Of a stretch of DNA of 61,365 nt, positions 10,967 to 23,430 are shown piece by piece (position 1 is the stretch's first letter; each line of letters opens with the position of its first letter). The stretch spans positions 1-61,365 of the forward strand of contig JASWJB010000266.1 in the NCBI GenBank assembly GCA_032433595.1, in the 5' to 3' direction. This stretch comes from Conoideocrella luteorostrata (Eukaryota > Ascomycota > Sordariomycetes > Hypocreales > Clavicipitaceae). The notes below the pieces were generated by a model. The model ran no database searches. It was not told the origin of the DNA and saw only the letters and a program-made list of their open reading frames with translations. The position numbers and the translations under genes are program-made.

Positions 10967-13900
10967 TCAGGCAAACAGCTTAATATTGTCGACCAACGCC
11001 TCCAGCTCCTCTATTGATTGCCCCGTGTGGTCTTGTAGCCAACGCACGGCCTTCTCAACTATCAACTCCCAGGGGCCCATGTCGTCTGCCTTGTTCAGCT
11101 TGGGGAACATGACCACACACAATGTGGCGAGCACATCATCTGTTTTTTGTTGTCCAGGTAGAGCAACAGCTTTCTTCGCTTGCTTTTTGGTGAAGTTTAC
11201 GATGTCTTCCAGCTCGCTGCTCCATTTCCAACGACCATCGTAAATTTAAAGATTTGTCAAGTCGGCCAAATCAGTCATGTTTTGGCCTTCTCTGGACCTT
11301 GTCGTTTTCTTACGATCTAGCTTTGCCATGCCTTCCTTCCCTCCTCCTCCTCCTCCTCCTCCTCCTCTACCTCCTCTACCTCCTCCTCTACCTCCTCCTC
11401 TTCCTTCCCGTCTTCATTCCCGTCTTCCTCTGCCCACTCTTCTCCCTCTCACTCCACTCCCTCCAAATTCCCCAAGGCTCCTAATTGTGAAGCTTGTAGC
11501 TTGCAATACTAACGATATGACCCACATCAGCATCAGCCAGAGGCTCTTGTCTCCGAATGTCCCCAAGGCCCATGTCGCATCCTTCATCCAACAACCCAAA
11601 CCCCACATGCGAAAAGTCATCCGAATCCTCATCCAGATCCATCACCTCTTGCTTTTCCAACTCTGGCCCGTCAGCGTACTGCTCGCTTGCATCTTCGCGA
11701 GCAAAGACAGTCACAAACGAGCACCATTTTCCACCAACTTGATGCTCTACTCCAAGCCGAACCACTTCTCTCTTGGTCATGTAAGAGAACTGTCTTTCAA
11801 ACTTATCCTTCAGCTGTGAACCTTGAGAACCCTTTGCTTGGTAGAGCCAGCCACGCCCTTCTTCGAGCTCTTGTGTCGCCTTCTTGGCGGCCAGTTGGTG
11901 TATCGTAGTGCTCTTGCCGGCAAGTTCCGTAATGGGAATTTCGAGCTCCAGCGGTCCTTGGGAAAATATGCCCTCAATATGACAGACTTAGGCCTCCGGG
12001 ATGGCGTCGAGTCAGAGAGCATGATGTATACTGTCGTTCGGATAAAAGGGGAAAGGGGCGGGATGCAGGATGGAGCATGTAAATATCGCGGTGGCTCAAC
12101 GGATGGCAAAACATTCTTTCGTTTTTCCAGCTCTTCTGTGACATCTTTCATTTCCAGTTCGTTGTCTTTGACGTCGGGATCGAAAAGTGACGTGGGCTTT
12201 TCGGACTCCTCCGCCGCTGTACCATTGCCTTTAGCTTCTCCCTCTTCCTATAGCAACTCCACGTCAACAGTAAGAGAGTCTATGACCCTTTCCACCAACT
12301 CAAATTCTTCGTCCATGTAAGATTCACATCCCTCCTCCGATGTGTCGTATTTGATGTCCAGAGTGTGGTCCATGGCATGTGCCGTAAGAGCCCCGTTGAG
12401 CATTCGCACCACCTTCTTGTCAAACTGTGGGTTGCACAGGGTTGTGCAATGATCTAGATCATCGGCTTCAAATGCAATATATTCAATAATAGTCGGGTCT
12501 ATCTAAGAAGAGAAAAACAAGTCAAGATATGATGCCTACGATACCCGTATAAATAAGGTGGCCGAAAGGTGACCACGTGACGATATCCGTGCTCTTGTTG
12601 TGTGTTTGGCGGCGAGATTCCAACACAAACATTTCATCTTCACCTGCAGTCTGAGAAACATTACCAGCCCTTGCAGCACCCCTGGTCAATGTGTAGCTCA
12701 CAGAACTTCCGATCGCAAGTGTGAAAACACGGATCGCGCCTTTGCTTTCCGCTACGTTGGTTCTACTGAGTTCAAAATCTCGCCTTGGTTCCAGACTCGG
12801 CCATCAGTCAAAAGGAAAACTTCCAAATTGGAGGTTGGTTGCCTTTTCTCGAGAGTCTTTGCCAATGGCAAAGCGATTTCTGTGCCACCATACTCAGCAT
12901 CAAATGTGTCGACATGAGCAACCGCCGTTTCAAGCGTTTCTTCCTCATACTATATAGATTCTGGCCACAGAAAACTGTGTATTGACCCGAAACTGCAAAT
13001 GTTGAAGTGGGCACCGAGTGGCAGAGACTTGAGAAACACTTTCAGAGCCCGCACCATGTTTGGGATCTTTTTGTCATCGTCCATGCTACCGCTACGGTCG
13101 CAGACAAACACAATCTCAGGCTGTTGTACTGATGGTGGAAAACTAGGGACCAGAGATGCCATAATAGCCCGTTGATCATTATTTGTCGCATGGAACTCGA
13201 GCAATGCAAAGGGATCTCCAAGTCCATTTGATAGGATTTGAAGTACAAAATCTTGGTCGAGTATTGCCGAACCCAGGGACAGTGATGGGAATGCCATTTG
13301 AAGATCCGGACTTGCTGACGGGTGTGCGCTAAGGGTACCAATACTGACGTAAATTGGGTGAGACGGAGACTGAACTGATTTGACAGAATTTCCTGGTCCC
13401 ATGTTTAACATCCAGGGTCATGAAAATTCGACCATTGACAGCACTTTTTGGTGCTGCTGCAACGTCCCTACATGATCCATATCTTGGAGCAATCGCGGTG
13501 GGGATCGTAAACTGGACTTCATCCACTTCAGCATCATGCTCCAACTCGCCAAGATACGTGAGCTCTACTGATATTTTCACGGGCAGGCACATATCCGAGC
13601 TGTGTCGAGAAGACGTCTGTGGCAGATAGACTTTGCTCCAGCAAACCAGCAGTTTCCCCCGGCGCAACAGCCACCCGGTAAACTTTTTGGCTTCTTCGCG
13701 TTCCTTCACAACACCGTGGAGGATCTTTGATCTGATTGTGCATGTAAAATCAACAAAAGAAACGCCATCGTACATGGGAAACATGTAACGAGCCTCCTTG
13801 ACTGGCTTGGATCTGTTGTTGACGTAAATCTATGTCAGAGTGGTTCGCGACGGGGATGCGATAATGGTGGTATGGGCAGAAAGTGAGGACAAGGTGAGAT

Positions 13901-14030
13901 ACTGGCAGTACCCGTTGTCGCCAAATGCGATGCATCCACCATCCACACGCGTTGCGTTTTCGTATCGAGACGTTTTGAATGAAAGTCGATAGATGTGACT
14001 TCTGGGGCAATGTAGTTCGGGCAACGACGA
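10967..14030 (-). pseudogene. Decayed VIT and von Willebrand factor A domain gene
   Basis: Remnant of a fungal protein with an N-terminal VIT domain and a vWA domain, the layout of inter-alpha-trypsin-inhibitor heavy-chain-like proteins. Recognisable in order on the minus strand: IIASPSRTTLT, then EARYMFPMYDGVSFVDF and AEVDEVQFTIPTAIAPRYG (VIT); EIVFVCDRSGSM with the metal-binding DxSxS motif (vWA, near 13080); GGTEIALPLAKTLEKRQP; ELEIPITELAGKS; VEHQVGGKWCSFVTVFARED; and the C-terminal ELEDIVNFTKKQAKKAVA ending at 10967. These pieces lie in different frames. Frameshifts are needed near 13700, 13590, 13400, 12765 and 11970. In-frame TAG stops occur at 13830-13832 and 12950-12952, where relatives have, or could have, Gln. 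A Glu-rich run is encoded by the microsatellite at 11340. The 5' end is uncertain. Too many breaks exist for a working gene. Confidence 0.85.
11340..11405. repeat. CTC/GAG trinucleotide microsatellite
   Basis: Near-perfect CTC repeats interrupted by CTA units. On the minus strand they read as a Glu-rich stretch between the body and C-terminal part of the decayed VIT/vWA gene. Confidence 0.9.
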
Positions 14031-15318
14031 AAGGTACCGAATGCAGTCTTTCTTTCTTTTTTACATGACAGCCGGCGATGGGTCGATAACAGGATAAGCG
14101 TTCGCGTGGCTACGCAGTTCTTAAAATATGTACTTTGTACAGGACAAGGAATTTGATATAAAGGGAAAGGAGAGCGAGAGTCTCGAAGTCGGGGGGGGGA
14201 TGCAATTTATACTTTTCCCGTGTAGCAGGCAGGTCAGCCGGCAAACATTCATCCATAAAAAACGAGGGCTGCCAATCAAACTTCCAACATACGCATCTGA
14301 AAAAGGTCAAACCAGATACAGAAGTACGCACCCTTGGATGAGAGGAGATGCTGGGAGAATGCGTGAAAGACGATTGGCTAGATTTCAATGATCGAATCAA
14401 AGTCGCCACTTACAGTGGGAGACATAAAGTTTTGGCGGCCTTTAGGCATATACTGCGCTAGCAGATATTTGGAAACTTTATGCCACAGCTTGAGAGTGCA
14501 TGCACTGTGGAAAAGGCGACATTTCTCTTTGGGTTCAACAGTAGCTACCTAGGCACATTAATGACTTTACAGTTATAGTTGGTGTGCTGCACCGTACTCC
14601 GTGTGGCCTGAGGCAATGCGTGGACGCAAACTGCGCACATACATTGGGCTCCATTCCGAACTTCAAGGATCAGTCATTATTTCAGAGCATCGCGACTAGT
14701 TTGTTGCTTGCAAAATTACCACCAGCATTTGTTACTCTGTCTTCCTCGCGGTCACAGCTGCGAAATGACAGACGGACTGCATGCATGGTAGCACTTTTAT
14801 TGTAGAACAGGTTGCCCGTTAGCTTATTAGTTTGGACTATCTTGTCTTGAAAGCTATAAACCTTTGGTCTGCCTGTTCTCCGTTATGATGAGTCGGCTGA
14901 GCTATTGTTAAATATGGCCCTCCCTATTTTTTCCGCTCTTCATGGGCAACATACAAATAAAGTGCTCCCGATTACTGGTAGCAGCTTCTTCACTTTCCAC
15001 AGACTTCCCATACTACTCGCAGACATGAAATGCAAATTAAGGACGAAGTCCATCATGTGGACAAGGAAAGTCACACGTTGCCTTTGTCCAGCGATCATCG
15101 CTGTGTCTTGCGACAAGGCACCGTTTCTCGCTGCCTCGGACGCTGGATCCTTGACTCGGGGTCTGAATCGTGTCCGATGTACTTCCGTTTGTCTTGCCTA
15201 TGCCATCAGTGCTGGTTTCTGATTCTCTGCTGCTGCAGGATAAGCTCAAGCTATGGCTGCCACGATAGCTGTCTCGACTGGCTGAAGCGCTCGAGGTGGT
15301 CCCTCGGCTTGCATCGTT
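14031..15318. other. Intergenic region
   Basis: About 1.3 kb between the pseudogene 5' end and the 3' end of the STRAP-like gene. Several short open frames occur on both strands, but none shows a domain, signal or credible introns. The part next to 14031 would be the former promoter of the VIT/vWA gene. Confidence 0.45.
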
Positions 15319-16554
15319 CTACTCCGCAGACCGCTCAGGACCACCACGCCACAAGCCGTAGAATCCATCGCAGTTCTTCCACATCTTTATCGTGCCGTCC
15401 TCCGATGCAGTTGCATACAGTTTGCCGTCAGGTGAAAACGCAATGGACCAGATCGGGCCGTGATGTCCCTTGTGCGTGTCGATTTCTACCTCATCATCGA
15501 ATCGAATCACCTTAGCCCAGGTGCCGGGCTCTTCTCCAACCACAATCTTGCGACCCTTCAAATCCAGACCAACACTAGCAATAGAGTATGGCAGCACAAT
15601 GCGCTTCAGTTCATCCATGGCTTGGTCGCCTCCCCAGAAGTAAACTGCCTTACCCGCAGAGACTGCCAGGACAGGCTTACCGCCGCCAACATCGGTCGGG
15701 GAGGCCAGTTCAGGTGCCACAGAGACTACTTCACAGGACTTGATTTCCCCATCCAGTACCTCATGCTTAACGCACGCCCGACTTGGCAAATCAAGCCACC
15801 GAATAGTTTTATCGGATGCGGTGACAACAATGTTTGGGTCTCTGGTCCAGCAGATAAACTTGATAGAGCTCGTGTGGACGCCCTCGGCAATTTCAAAACC
15901 AGCGGCAGCCGGAATTGTAGCAGGTATTCCAGGATTAGAGTTGGCAAGTTCTGCCAAATCAAAAACGCGGAGCTTCTTCTCCATGCCGCCCGTAGCCACG
16001 AGATCCGAATTGTCAGGTGGATAAGCAACGGCTCGGACAATGTGATCGTGCTGCAGGCTGTACAGCAGCTCTCCCGTGTGTGTATCCCAGATCTTCCTAG
16101 AATTCCACGTTAGATGCAGGATTGACCTTAGTCCGAATGGAGGATTAGGGCGTACGCAGTGAAATCGGCCGAAGCAGTAGCGGCATTCGAAGCATCGGGG
16201 CTTAATCTGGCTTGCCAGACCGCTCCTTTGTGGCCAATAAATGTGCCGATCCTGTTCGTGATGTCAGAATGACGGCTTTGGCATGCAAATAAAGAGTAGT
16301 GCTCGACTTGGGCCTTACCAGTCACCTGTTACACCATCTCGAAGCATTGGATTTCCATCTGTGGCAGCCATTAGCTATCTTGTTATGTCATTGGCCGGTC
16401 CGGAGCGGAAGGCCAGTAACGAACCTTTGCAAGCAGAAATCATATAGTAAGTCTCTTCCTTCTCCAGGTGGGAGAAGCTCATGTGCGACACGGGCCGTGA
16501 ATGGCCATGGCAGGTCAGTGGCACATACTGCCGGAGGGCATCAGAAGTCATCAT
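15319..16554 (-). CDS. STRAP-like WD40 repeat protein
   Basis: Predicted 347-residue beta-propeller protein resembling serine-threonine kinase receptor-associated protein (Unr-interacting protein). Exons are 16554-16425, 16358-16319, 16251-16156 and 16096-15319, with introns of 66, 67 and 59 bp; all phases close. WD40 signatures include GHSRPVSHMSFS, FIGHKGAVWQARLS, ASADFTAKIWDTHTGELL, HDHIVRAVAYPPD, TASDKTIRWLDL and GHHGPIWSIAFSPDGKLYAT. The order and the VATGGMEKKLRVFDL blade match STRAP. In animals it acts in TGF-beta signalling and the SMN complex; fungal homologues probably scaffold RNA or kinase complexes. ATGs at 16554 and 16551 are adjacent, so the exact start is open by one residue. 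It diverges from the Doa1 gene across 1.3 kb. Confidence 0.9.
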
Positions 16555-17892
16555 GGGTGATGAGGGATGTGGTAGGGGGCGTGGACCAGGCAGTTTAGGG
16601 CAACTTGGTTCGCGAAGGTTCGGACTCAAGTCGAATCACTAGAGCGGTCGAACAGTCGCAGCAGTGGCAATGATGATTGGATCGTAATTGAGTCGTTGAG
16701 ATATGTGGTTATCGCAGTGTGTGATGTCGTTTCAGTCGTCAGTCGTAGCACGGAACGCGCATAGGTAGAAAGTCACTAATTCAGGCAAGGAAACGTGAGA
16801 GACGGTGCTATTGTCTCTACTAAAGGGCAGACAGAAAGGAGTGCGTTTTGCTCTTGTTGGTCCGCGAGCTAGAGGAGAAAAAAAGAAAAGAGAGGGTATG
16901 TACGCGGCTGTCGAGGTTTTGTCGATCGCCGGAACGACTCAAAAGTTGCCGGAGAAGCTTGAGCCGTGGTGAAAGAGAAGGGAAATGTAAAGATTTGAGG
17001 CGGGATAGGTGACTGAAACAGTAGTCACGGCAGAAAGCCAAGATGCGGGTAACACCATTTGGCGGGCGGTGGGCGGTGGGCTAAACAACGTGGGGCATGA
17101 GGTCTTGGAGTAGAACGAGATGTGTACAGAGTACATGTGGCATCCACAAGACTTTGGCTACAGTACAATAGGTACTCCGTACTTCATCGAGTTATTGTAT
17201 GGGTTTTTGGAGGGCAATGATGAACAAGGGATTCCATGTGAATTGGTAGCAGGCAGCACATTGTTAATACCGGGCTGTTTGTTTTGCAGCACTTGTCAAT
17301 GTACTTGGCACTTAACCAGCCGTTGTCTCGATGTGCCAGTGCAAGCATGCGCCACTGACGGCGGGGTAGTTTTCGACGTCGTCCCTGGTACGGAGTAGTC
17401 CCTCCAGCTTTCCGCCACAGGAGAGCAATGGTGATTCTCCAGCACTCCACTATCCGCAGAGACTCTTCTTGATTCCATTCGCGTCCATATCATGCCTCGG
17501 CTCAATTTTCCATACAGTTCAGCAACCTGACTTAAGTTACAGAGCCAGCTTTACACTAGGTTATTTTGCTTATTCATACCAGAACTAGCCGCTGTTTTTG
17601 TTATTACACACTGTACGTAGGCAAATTTTGTTTGCTTCCTTCTAACCACCAAGTCACTCATCTACTAACTACTCCACTGCTCCACCAAAGCTCCGACTCC
17701 TCCAACGACCACTCCGCCAGTGACCACTCCGCCAGCGACCACGTCAACGTTATCAACCACCTTTTCGTCTCCTTCATAGTTCCTGGTCCTTCTCCCCTTT
17801 GTCCGTCGCAACCGCCCATCGTAATATTTGCAAAGGGTGGACGATTGCACCTCAAGTCCATCTCACCGTTCTCGAACACACCAATAGCCAGC
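16555..17892. promoter_or_regulatory. Divergent intergenic region between STRAP-like and doa1 genes
   Basis: About 1.34 kb between divergent genes, so both promoters should lie here. The doa1-proximal 200 bp is pyrimidine-rich and contains a short imperfect tandem repeat (GACCACTCCGCCAG units, about 17707-17740), probably in the 5' leader. Copies of TACGGAGTA-like motifs occur near 17171 and 17389. No gene is seen. Confidence 0.5.
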
Positions 17893-20352
17893 ATGGCGGC
17901 GGACTTCAAGCTGTCAGCACAACTGCTGGGTCATGAAGCAGATGTAATTCTCCCTCATAAGTCGATTCTCTGAACGGCGCTTTGTGTCTATTCGAGTCGA
18001 CTGCTCACTATTTCATCTGCAGGTAAGGGCTGTTGCTTTCGCATCTCCCGACGTCATCCTATCGGCTTCCAGAGACTGCACCGTCCGCAAATGGTCCCGG
18101 GGACCACAAATGCCGCCTTCCTTCGAAGGAACAATTGTCAGTCGCGGCTCAGAATACGTCAACTCTGTAGCATTCTACGCGGCTTCTTTTGAACACCCGA
18201 ATGGGCTTGTCATCTCCGGCGGTAAAGACACAGTCGTCGAAGTGAAGTCACCGATCGCAGCCTCCACCGACCAAGCCGAGCGATTGTTGATTGGACATGC
18301 GCACAACGTCTGCACTCTGGATATAGCCCCCGACGGCTCATATGTGATTTCTGGCGGATGGGACGGCCAAGCGCGTGTTTGGGACTTGCAAAAGTGGGAG
18401 ACAGTATTGATGCTGGCAGGCCATGAGGACAAGGCTGTCTGGAGCGTAGTTGCTCTCGACGACAAAACCGCAGTCACTGGCTGTGCCGACAAAAGTATAC
18501 GTATTTTTGACCTCACCCAATCCAGTGCCGGCGAAGTCCAACCCAGATCTACAATTTACACCCCTGATGTCGTTCGGGGTCTTTGCAAAGTACCCAAAGG
18601 TCACCCCAGTGGCGCCGACATTGCCAGTGCCAGCAATGATGGAACAATTAGGCTATGGAAACTAAATGGGCAGCAAGTTGGCGAACTGCATGGCCACGAC
18701 AGCTTCGTGTACAGCCTGACGAGCCTACCATCCGGAGAGCTAGTTAGTGCTGGCGAGGACCGTACCGTTCGTGTATGGAAAGGCACCGAGTGCGTTCAGA
18801 CCATTACGCACCCGGCTATTTCTGTATGGACAGTGGCCGCAAATCAGGATACTGGCGATATTGTCACAGGTGCCAGTGATGGTGTTGCCCGCGTCTTCAC
18901 TCGGCGACCAGATCAAGTGGCTGACAAGGAGACTCTAGCAGACTTTGAGTCATCTGTAAAGGCCTCGGCTATTCCTCAGCAGCAACTGGGCAGTATCAAT
19001 AAGGAAAAGCTTCCAGGACCCGATTTCTTAACAGCCAAGTCCGGTACCAAGGAAGGCCAAGTACAAATGATTAAGGAGGAGAACGGCAACGTGACCGCTC
19101 ACACATGGTCCATGAGCCAACAGCAGTGGATCAATGTCGGTACAGTTGTCGATTCTGCAGGTAGCACTGGTCGCAAAGTCGAGTATCAAGGGAAGTCGTA
19201 TGATTTCGTTTTTGATGTTGACATCGAAGACGGCAAGCCACCTCTAAAGCTCCCCTACAACTTGTCTGAAAATCCATACGAGAGAGCGACCAAGTTCCTC
19301 GGCGACAATGAATTGCCGCTCACTTACCTAGACAACGTAGCCAATTTTATTACTCAAAACACCAAGGGCGCCACTCTCGGTCAAGAAGACAGCTCTGGCC
19401 CTGATCCATATGGCACGGAGGCACGTTATCGCCCCGGCCAATCAGAGTCATCACGACCCAACATACTACCGCAAAAAGAATACTTGAGCATTTCGGCCGC
19501 CAAATACGAAGGTAGGTCGGCAAATACTACTAATACGTCTCTTTTTCGCTCAGACGCTGACCATACACAATCATAGCTATGTTTACGAAAATTCTGAACG
19601 TCAACAAGACGTTGATATCGTCGGGTCGCAAGGACGCCGCTTTGAACCCCGGAGAGGAGTCGGTGCTACTCTCCCTTCGCGAGGCTCTGGAGAGTGGTCG
19701 GCCAATTCCCGTAAAGTCCTTGGATTTGGTCGTCAGAATTGTGACGGCGTGGCCATATGGCGATCGCCTTGCCGCGCTGGATCTGCTACGTTGCATTGCA
19801 AGATTCCCATCTGGGGCTCAGCTATCGGACGCTCAACATGGCTCAGTTCTGGATCTGGCTGTGACTTGTGCGTTACCAGCTGACTCGCAGCCAAACGAGA
19901 ACGCCGCCATGATGGGTGCGCGTACCATTGCCAACTTGTCTTGCTCAGCCGATGGTCGCAGTCTAATCAGTTCAGAGGCCAACAAGGCCATCGGCTTCCT
20001 GGAGCGTGTTGCTGGTGTCAAGGGGGGGGACGCTATTGGAAAGTTCAACCGCAACGTACTCATTGCTGTGACCACTTCAGCTCTCAACTTGTCCGTGCTT
20101 GTCAACAAAGAAAAGCTGCTGGCTCCAGAGCAGCGACGGCGGCTCGCCATTGTTCTTGGGGTCATTCTCCGTGATCAGTCAGACTCTGAAGTTTTGTACC
20201 GAGCGCTGATTGCGCTGGGCACATTATTGGCGACATCAAAGGCGGAAACGAACGGACTGAGTGTAATTGAGTGGATCCGTGGAGCAAAGGACCGAGGAGC
20301 GGAGGATAGAGTTAAGTCAGTGGCCGACGAGTGCCTGGCATTGGTATCGTGA
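17893..20352 (+). CDS. doa1: Doa1/Ufd3 (PLAA) ubiquitin-binding WD40 protein
   Basis: Predicted 771-residue Cdc48/p97 cofactor. Exons are 17893-17943, 18023-19511 and 19577-20352. An N-terminal WD40 propeller (about residues 1-300: GHEADVRAVAF, SASRDCTVRKWSRG, GHAHNVCTLDIAPDGS, SGGWDGQARVWDL, SASNDGTIRLWK, SAGEDRTVRVWKG) is followed by a PFU domain (about 370-450; WSMSQQQWINVGTVVDSAG, YDFVFDVDIEDGKPPLKLPYN) and a C-terminal PUL domain of armadillo-like helices (about 515-771). That order is diagnostic of Doa1/PLAA, which binds ubiquitin through PFU and Cdc48 through PUL, acting in ubiquitin recycling and turnover. Intron 1 ends in CAG directly followed by GTAAGG, so exon 2 begins with a donor-like sequence; removing just 17944-18022 gives HEADVRAVAF and must be the productive form. 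Single-copy housekeeping gene. Confidence 0.95.
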
Positions 20353-20797
20353 GGCTGGTCTAGATGCGGAAGAAAATAATGTCTACAATGAATAGATTTA
20401 CATGTCATACGCGCGTAATGTCGCTGGATTGCGCCTAGAATTATAATTTGACTATGCACATCGGCAGATAATTCTAGAACTTTGGACGCCTCACAAAAAT
20501 TAGTGGAACCGAAATGTTTATTTGTGCTCGTTGAGAAAGTCCCTAGGCTCTTGAAGCTTTATGTAGGATCGTGTTGCATTATAATGCTAGTAGTAGTAGT
20601 AATATGAGTCCCCCCCACGCCAAACTCCAAAAGCGCATGCCGCCGTGATATATTCGGAAAATCCAACCCAACCAACAAATGTTGTAAACATGTGCGCCGC
20701 GCCGTCCCCATGGAGTAAATTCGCTCCACTCTCTCACTCTCTCTCCCAATTCATTATATTATGTACACGAACTCAACTGCTCGTTCACCATTGCTTT
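20353..20797. other. Convergent intergenic region
   Basis: About 445 bp between the 3' ends of doa1 and the BIM1-like gene. It should hold both terminators. A short TAG trinucleotide run lies near 20588. No gene is seen. Confidence 0.5.
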
Positions 20798-21679
20798 TTA
20801 CAGGGCCGTCAACAGACCAGCAACCAGGATTGGCAGATACCCCATCCAAGTCATGGCCCGTAACGACTCAGCCGCAGATTTGATATACGCGTCAGTGCCA
20901 GAATCCTTGGTGGCAATGGTGTACATCTCGGCGAACCCAATGTCCGTTGAATTAAAGCAGTTCGTCTCGTTGACCAGGCCGATCTTGGAGTCGCCCGGGT
21001 CAGCGAAAATAATGTCGACGCACTACACATTAGGAACCAATTAGCTTTTATGTTGCTCCTGCGGTTTGAATCCGAAGAATGGAGAGCAAGGAGGGAAGCA
21101 TACCGAGTACAGCGCAGCTCCGTGCTGAGCAAGCTCTACCACCTGTATGGTGGCCAGATCGCCCGCCTTGACGGTAGTGTTCGCCGGAAGCGGTACTTGG
21201 GGAAGACAAATCGTCCCAGGGTAGGGGTTATTCGTCGGTCCCTGGATGGTGAAGGGGTGAACCATTGGGAAGGACATGTTTTCGGGTCCGTGGTCGGGCC
21301 CGTCGATGCCGAAGCCAAGGTTGACATAGATGACGGCCAGGGAGTGACCTCTAAACCAGCCAGGTTGGAAGGCGAGCGCGCCACCAGTCGTGGGCCAGTA
21401 TGTGCGGTTTTTGGTGGTTCCTATGCCGCCGCCTAGGTTTTGGAGAGTCAGCTGAGAGGTTTCTTTCGTCCTAGCTGTGGATATGTGATCGTGGGAGAGG
21501 TGCACGTTGTTTGGCATATGGGAGATGCATGAGCATTACTTACATGGATACATCCACTGCATACCATATGGAAAAGTTTCGTTTTGGATGAGAGAGTTGC
21601 CTCTCCAGCCGGGATATGAAATGACCGAGTGACCAGCAGTGAGGGCCGCAAAGGCCAGAGCAATGATGGCGAGGAGCAT
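20798..21679 (-). CDS. BIM1-like copper-binding protein (LPMO-like, X325), probably GPI-anchored
   Basis: Predicted 229-residue secreted protein with exons 21679-21544, 21432-21104 and 21022-20798. The start MLLAIIALAFAALTAGHSV is a signal peptide; cleavage after AG would expose an N-terminal His, the first half of a copper-binding histidine brace. It continues SYPGWRGNSL, MQWMYPCGGIGTTKNRTYWP and GDLATIQVVELAQHGAALYS, as in the BIM1/X325 family related to lytic polysaccharide monooxygenases. Paired cysteines, N-glycosylation sites (NRT, NMS, NTT, NET) and a hydrophobic C-terminus (WMGYLPILVAGLLTAL) after a Ser/Ala-rich stretch suggest GPI anchoring at the cell surface. Known members take part in copper acquisition (Cryptococcus Bim1) or cell-wall processes rather than polysaccharide cleavage. 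No iron or copper response site was identified. Confidence 0.88.
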
Positions 21680-23430
21680 AGTGGGGGAAGAAATTCCAGC
21701 CAGAGATGATATGTAGTATGAGATAGTTCGACGGTGCAGGCACAAGGGCCGTATCCTTCTTTTTGAGAAATCTCGTCGCTTTGATAAGGCTCGTCAGAAT
21801 AATGCTGGCAGCGGGCTGCGTTTTGAAAACAATCAATATTGTAAGGTAGCCTCGGAACCAGCCTAGCTACTACTAAGAAGCAAGCAGATGGTTTAACGAA
21901 GAGAGTCTACTGCAGATATTCGACCATTGGGAAAAAAAGAAGAGCAAAGGAAAAGGCCGGCAAAAAGGGCTTGGGGTTCATGGCTGCTTAAAAGCGGCCT
22001 GTTCTCAAGGCCCCCCTTCCCCTCCCGGACAAGACGTGCATACCGAGCTTTCCAGACGCCGGTTGTACAATACATTAAGTGCACTACGGAGTACATGCGC
22101 GCGATGCAGGCGTAATGGCCAGTGACACAAGTTACTGGGGAAAGCGGGCATGTAACGCAATCAGATTTTAGGGCCAAAGTATCGAATACACCGATAGGCG
22201 GCACACGATGGCCCAAAGGCAAGGGCCGGCAAGTTCACGAATTGGTGACAGAGACAACGAGACGGGAACGCAAAAGAGGGGATTTTGGTGGTTGTCGGCA
22301 GACGCATGGATGGGCGAGCTAGACAGCGAGGGCCATGTCTAATTCGCACCCTGGGTGGCATCGAATTCGCTGATTGGATGGAGAGCAGGGGTCTGGTCCA
22401 ATGAGCTGGGAAGGCCCGGCGGCTGCAGCTGCAGCGGACCCAAGGTTATCACCTGGATGCATTGGTGCCGTTGAGTGATGGGAGTTCAAGGCTCGCGGCG
22501 CTGGGATTGGAGAAGAAGGGAAGATGGGCCGGTCGACGAGGAGAAACAGGAACAGGGAATGGCTGGTTGGGCACGCTGGTTGGCTGAGAGGCATGGCAGT
22601 TAAGCGCCCGCGTCGAAGTGGGGTGGGGGCCCGGGGATAAGTACGGGCCAATGGGAGGCTGGCTGGCGTCGTATGCAGATGCTACCGTGCTGCCCGCTCA
22701 AGCATCCAACCAACCTCTTTACTGCATTTCCGAACAATGCGGATGTGACGCGGCCGTGAACGGTGTTGGACCATCAACACAACGGAGCTGGTAGAAGAGG
22801 CCTGCCTAGAGTCGAGGGCTGGTGGAGTGGCCAGCAGGTCTTCTTGATGCCATGCATGCCAGGCGCAAAAGGTGGTCGGCCCCCAATCCGGGTGGCAAGC
22901 CGATTTTGATGCGATGCTGACCGTTACGTTTGGATGTGACTGAAGTTGGGGCTGTCAATTGTGATGCTGGGTTGCCGTACGGGTAAGACTCCCAGTGGAT
23001 AAGCGATGTGGTTGGATCGTCTCACCAAAAACTGATTGGCCAGCTAGGGTTAGCGAAGCAAGATGAGGTACGGAGTAGCACACTCAGAAATTCAAGAAGT
23101 GTATTGTATATAGCAGTACGAAGTACGGAGTACTCCGTAGTATCATGCTCCCTGCTCTGTATTCCATATTCCATACGGCATACGGAGTAAATTCATGGCA
23201 AAAATTCTATATGTGTTAGTTACTCCGCTGTTTGCTGCTTCTTCAATCACCCTCGCAAGCCCCAGCTACCCTGTAGAGTTTTCATTCTCTTCTCCACTGT
23301 CACCGTCACCATTCATCTTTGCCATGTCGTCAGTCGAACATCCAGTACGCTTCTATCCCCGAATAATGCACAGCAGCGCAAATGATCGCTCATAAAATCT
23401 CATTACATCACCCGTCTAGTTAATGCAACT
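21680..23430. promoter_or_regulatory. Divergent intergenic region upstream of BIM1-like and SRR1-like genes
   Basis: About 1.75 kb between divergently transcribed genes. It contains several TACGGAGTA-type motifs (near 22085, 23068, 23118-23146 and 23179), including a palindromic TACGGAGTACTCCGTA, close to the SRR1-like start. Small open frames lack coding features. Confidence 0.45.

Noticed and set aside
11254..11819. Leu- and Pro-rich plus-strand frames
   Set aside because: They are the reverse of the GAG microsatellite and of real VIT/vWA coding sequence on the minus strand.
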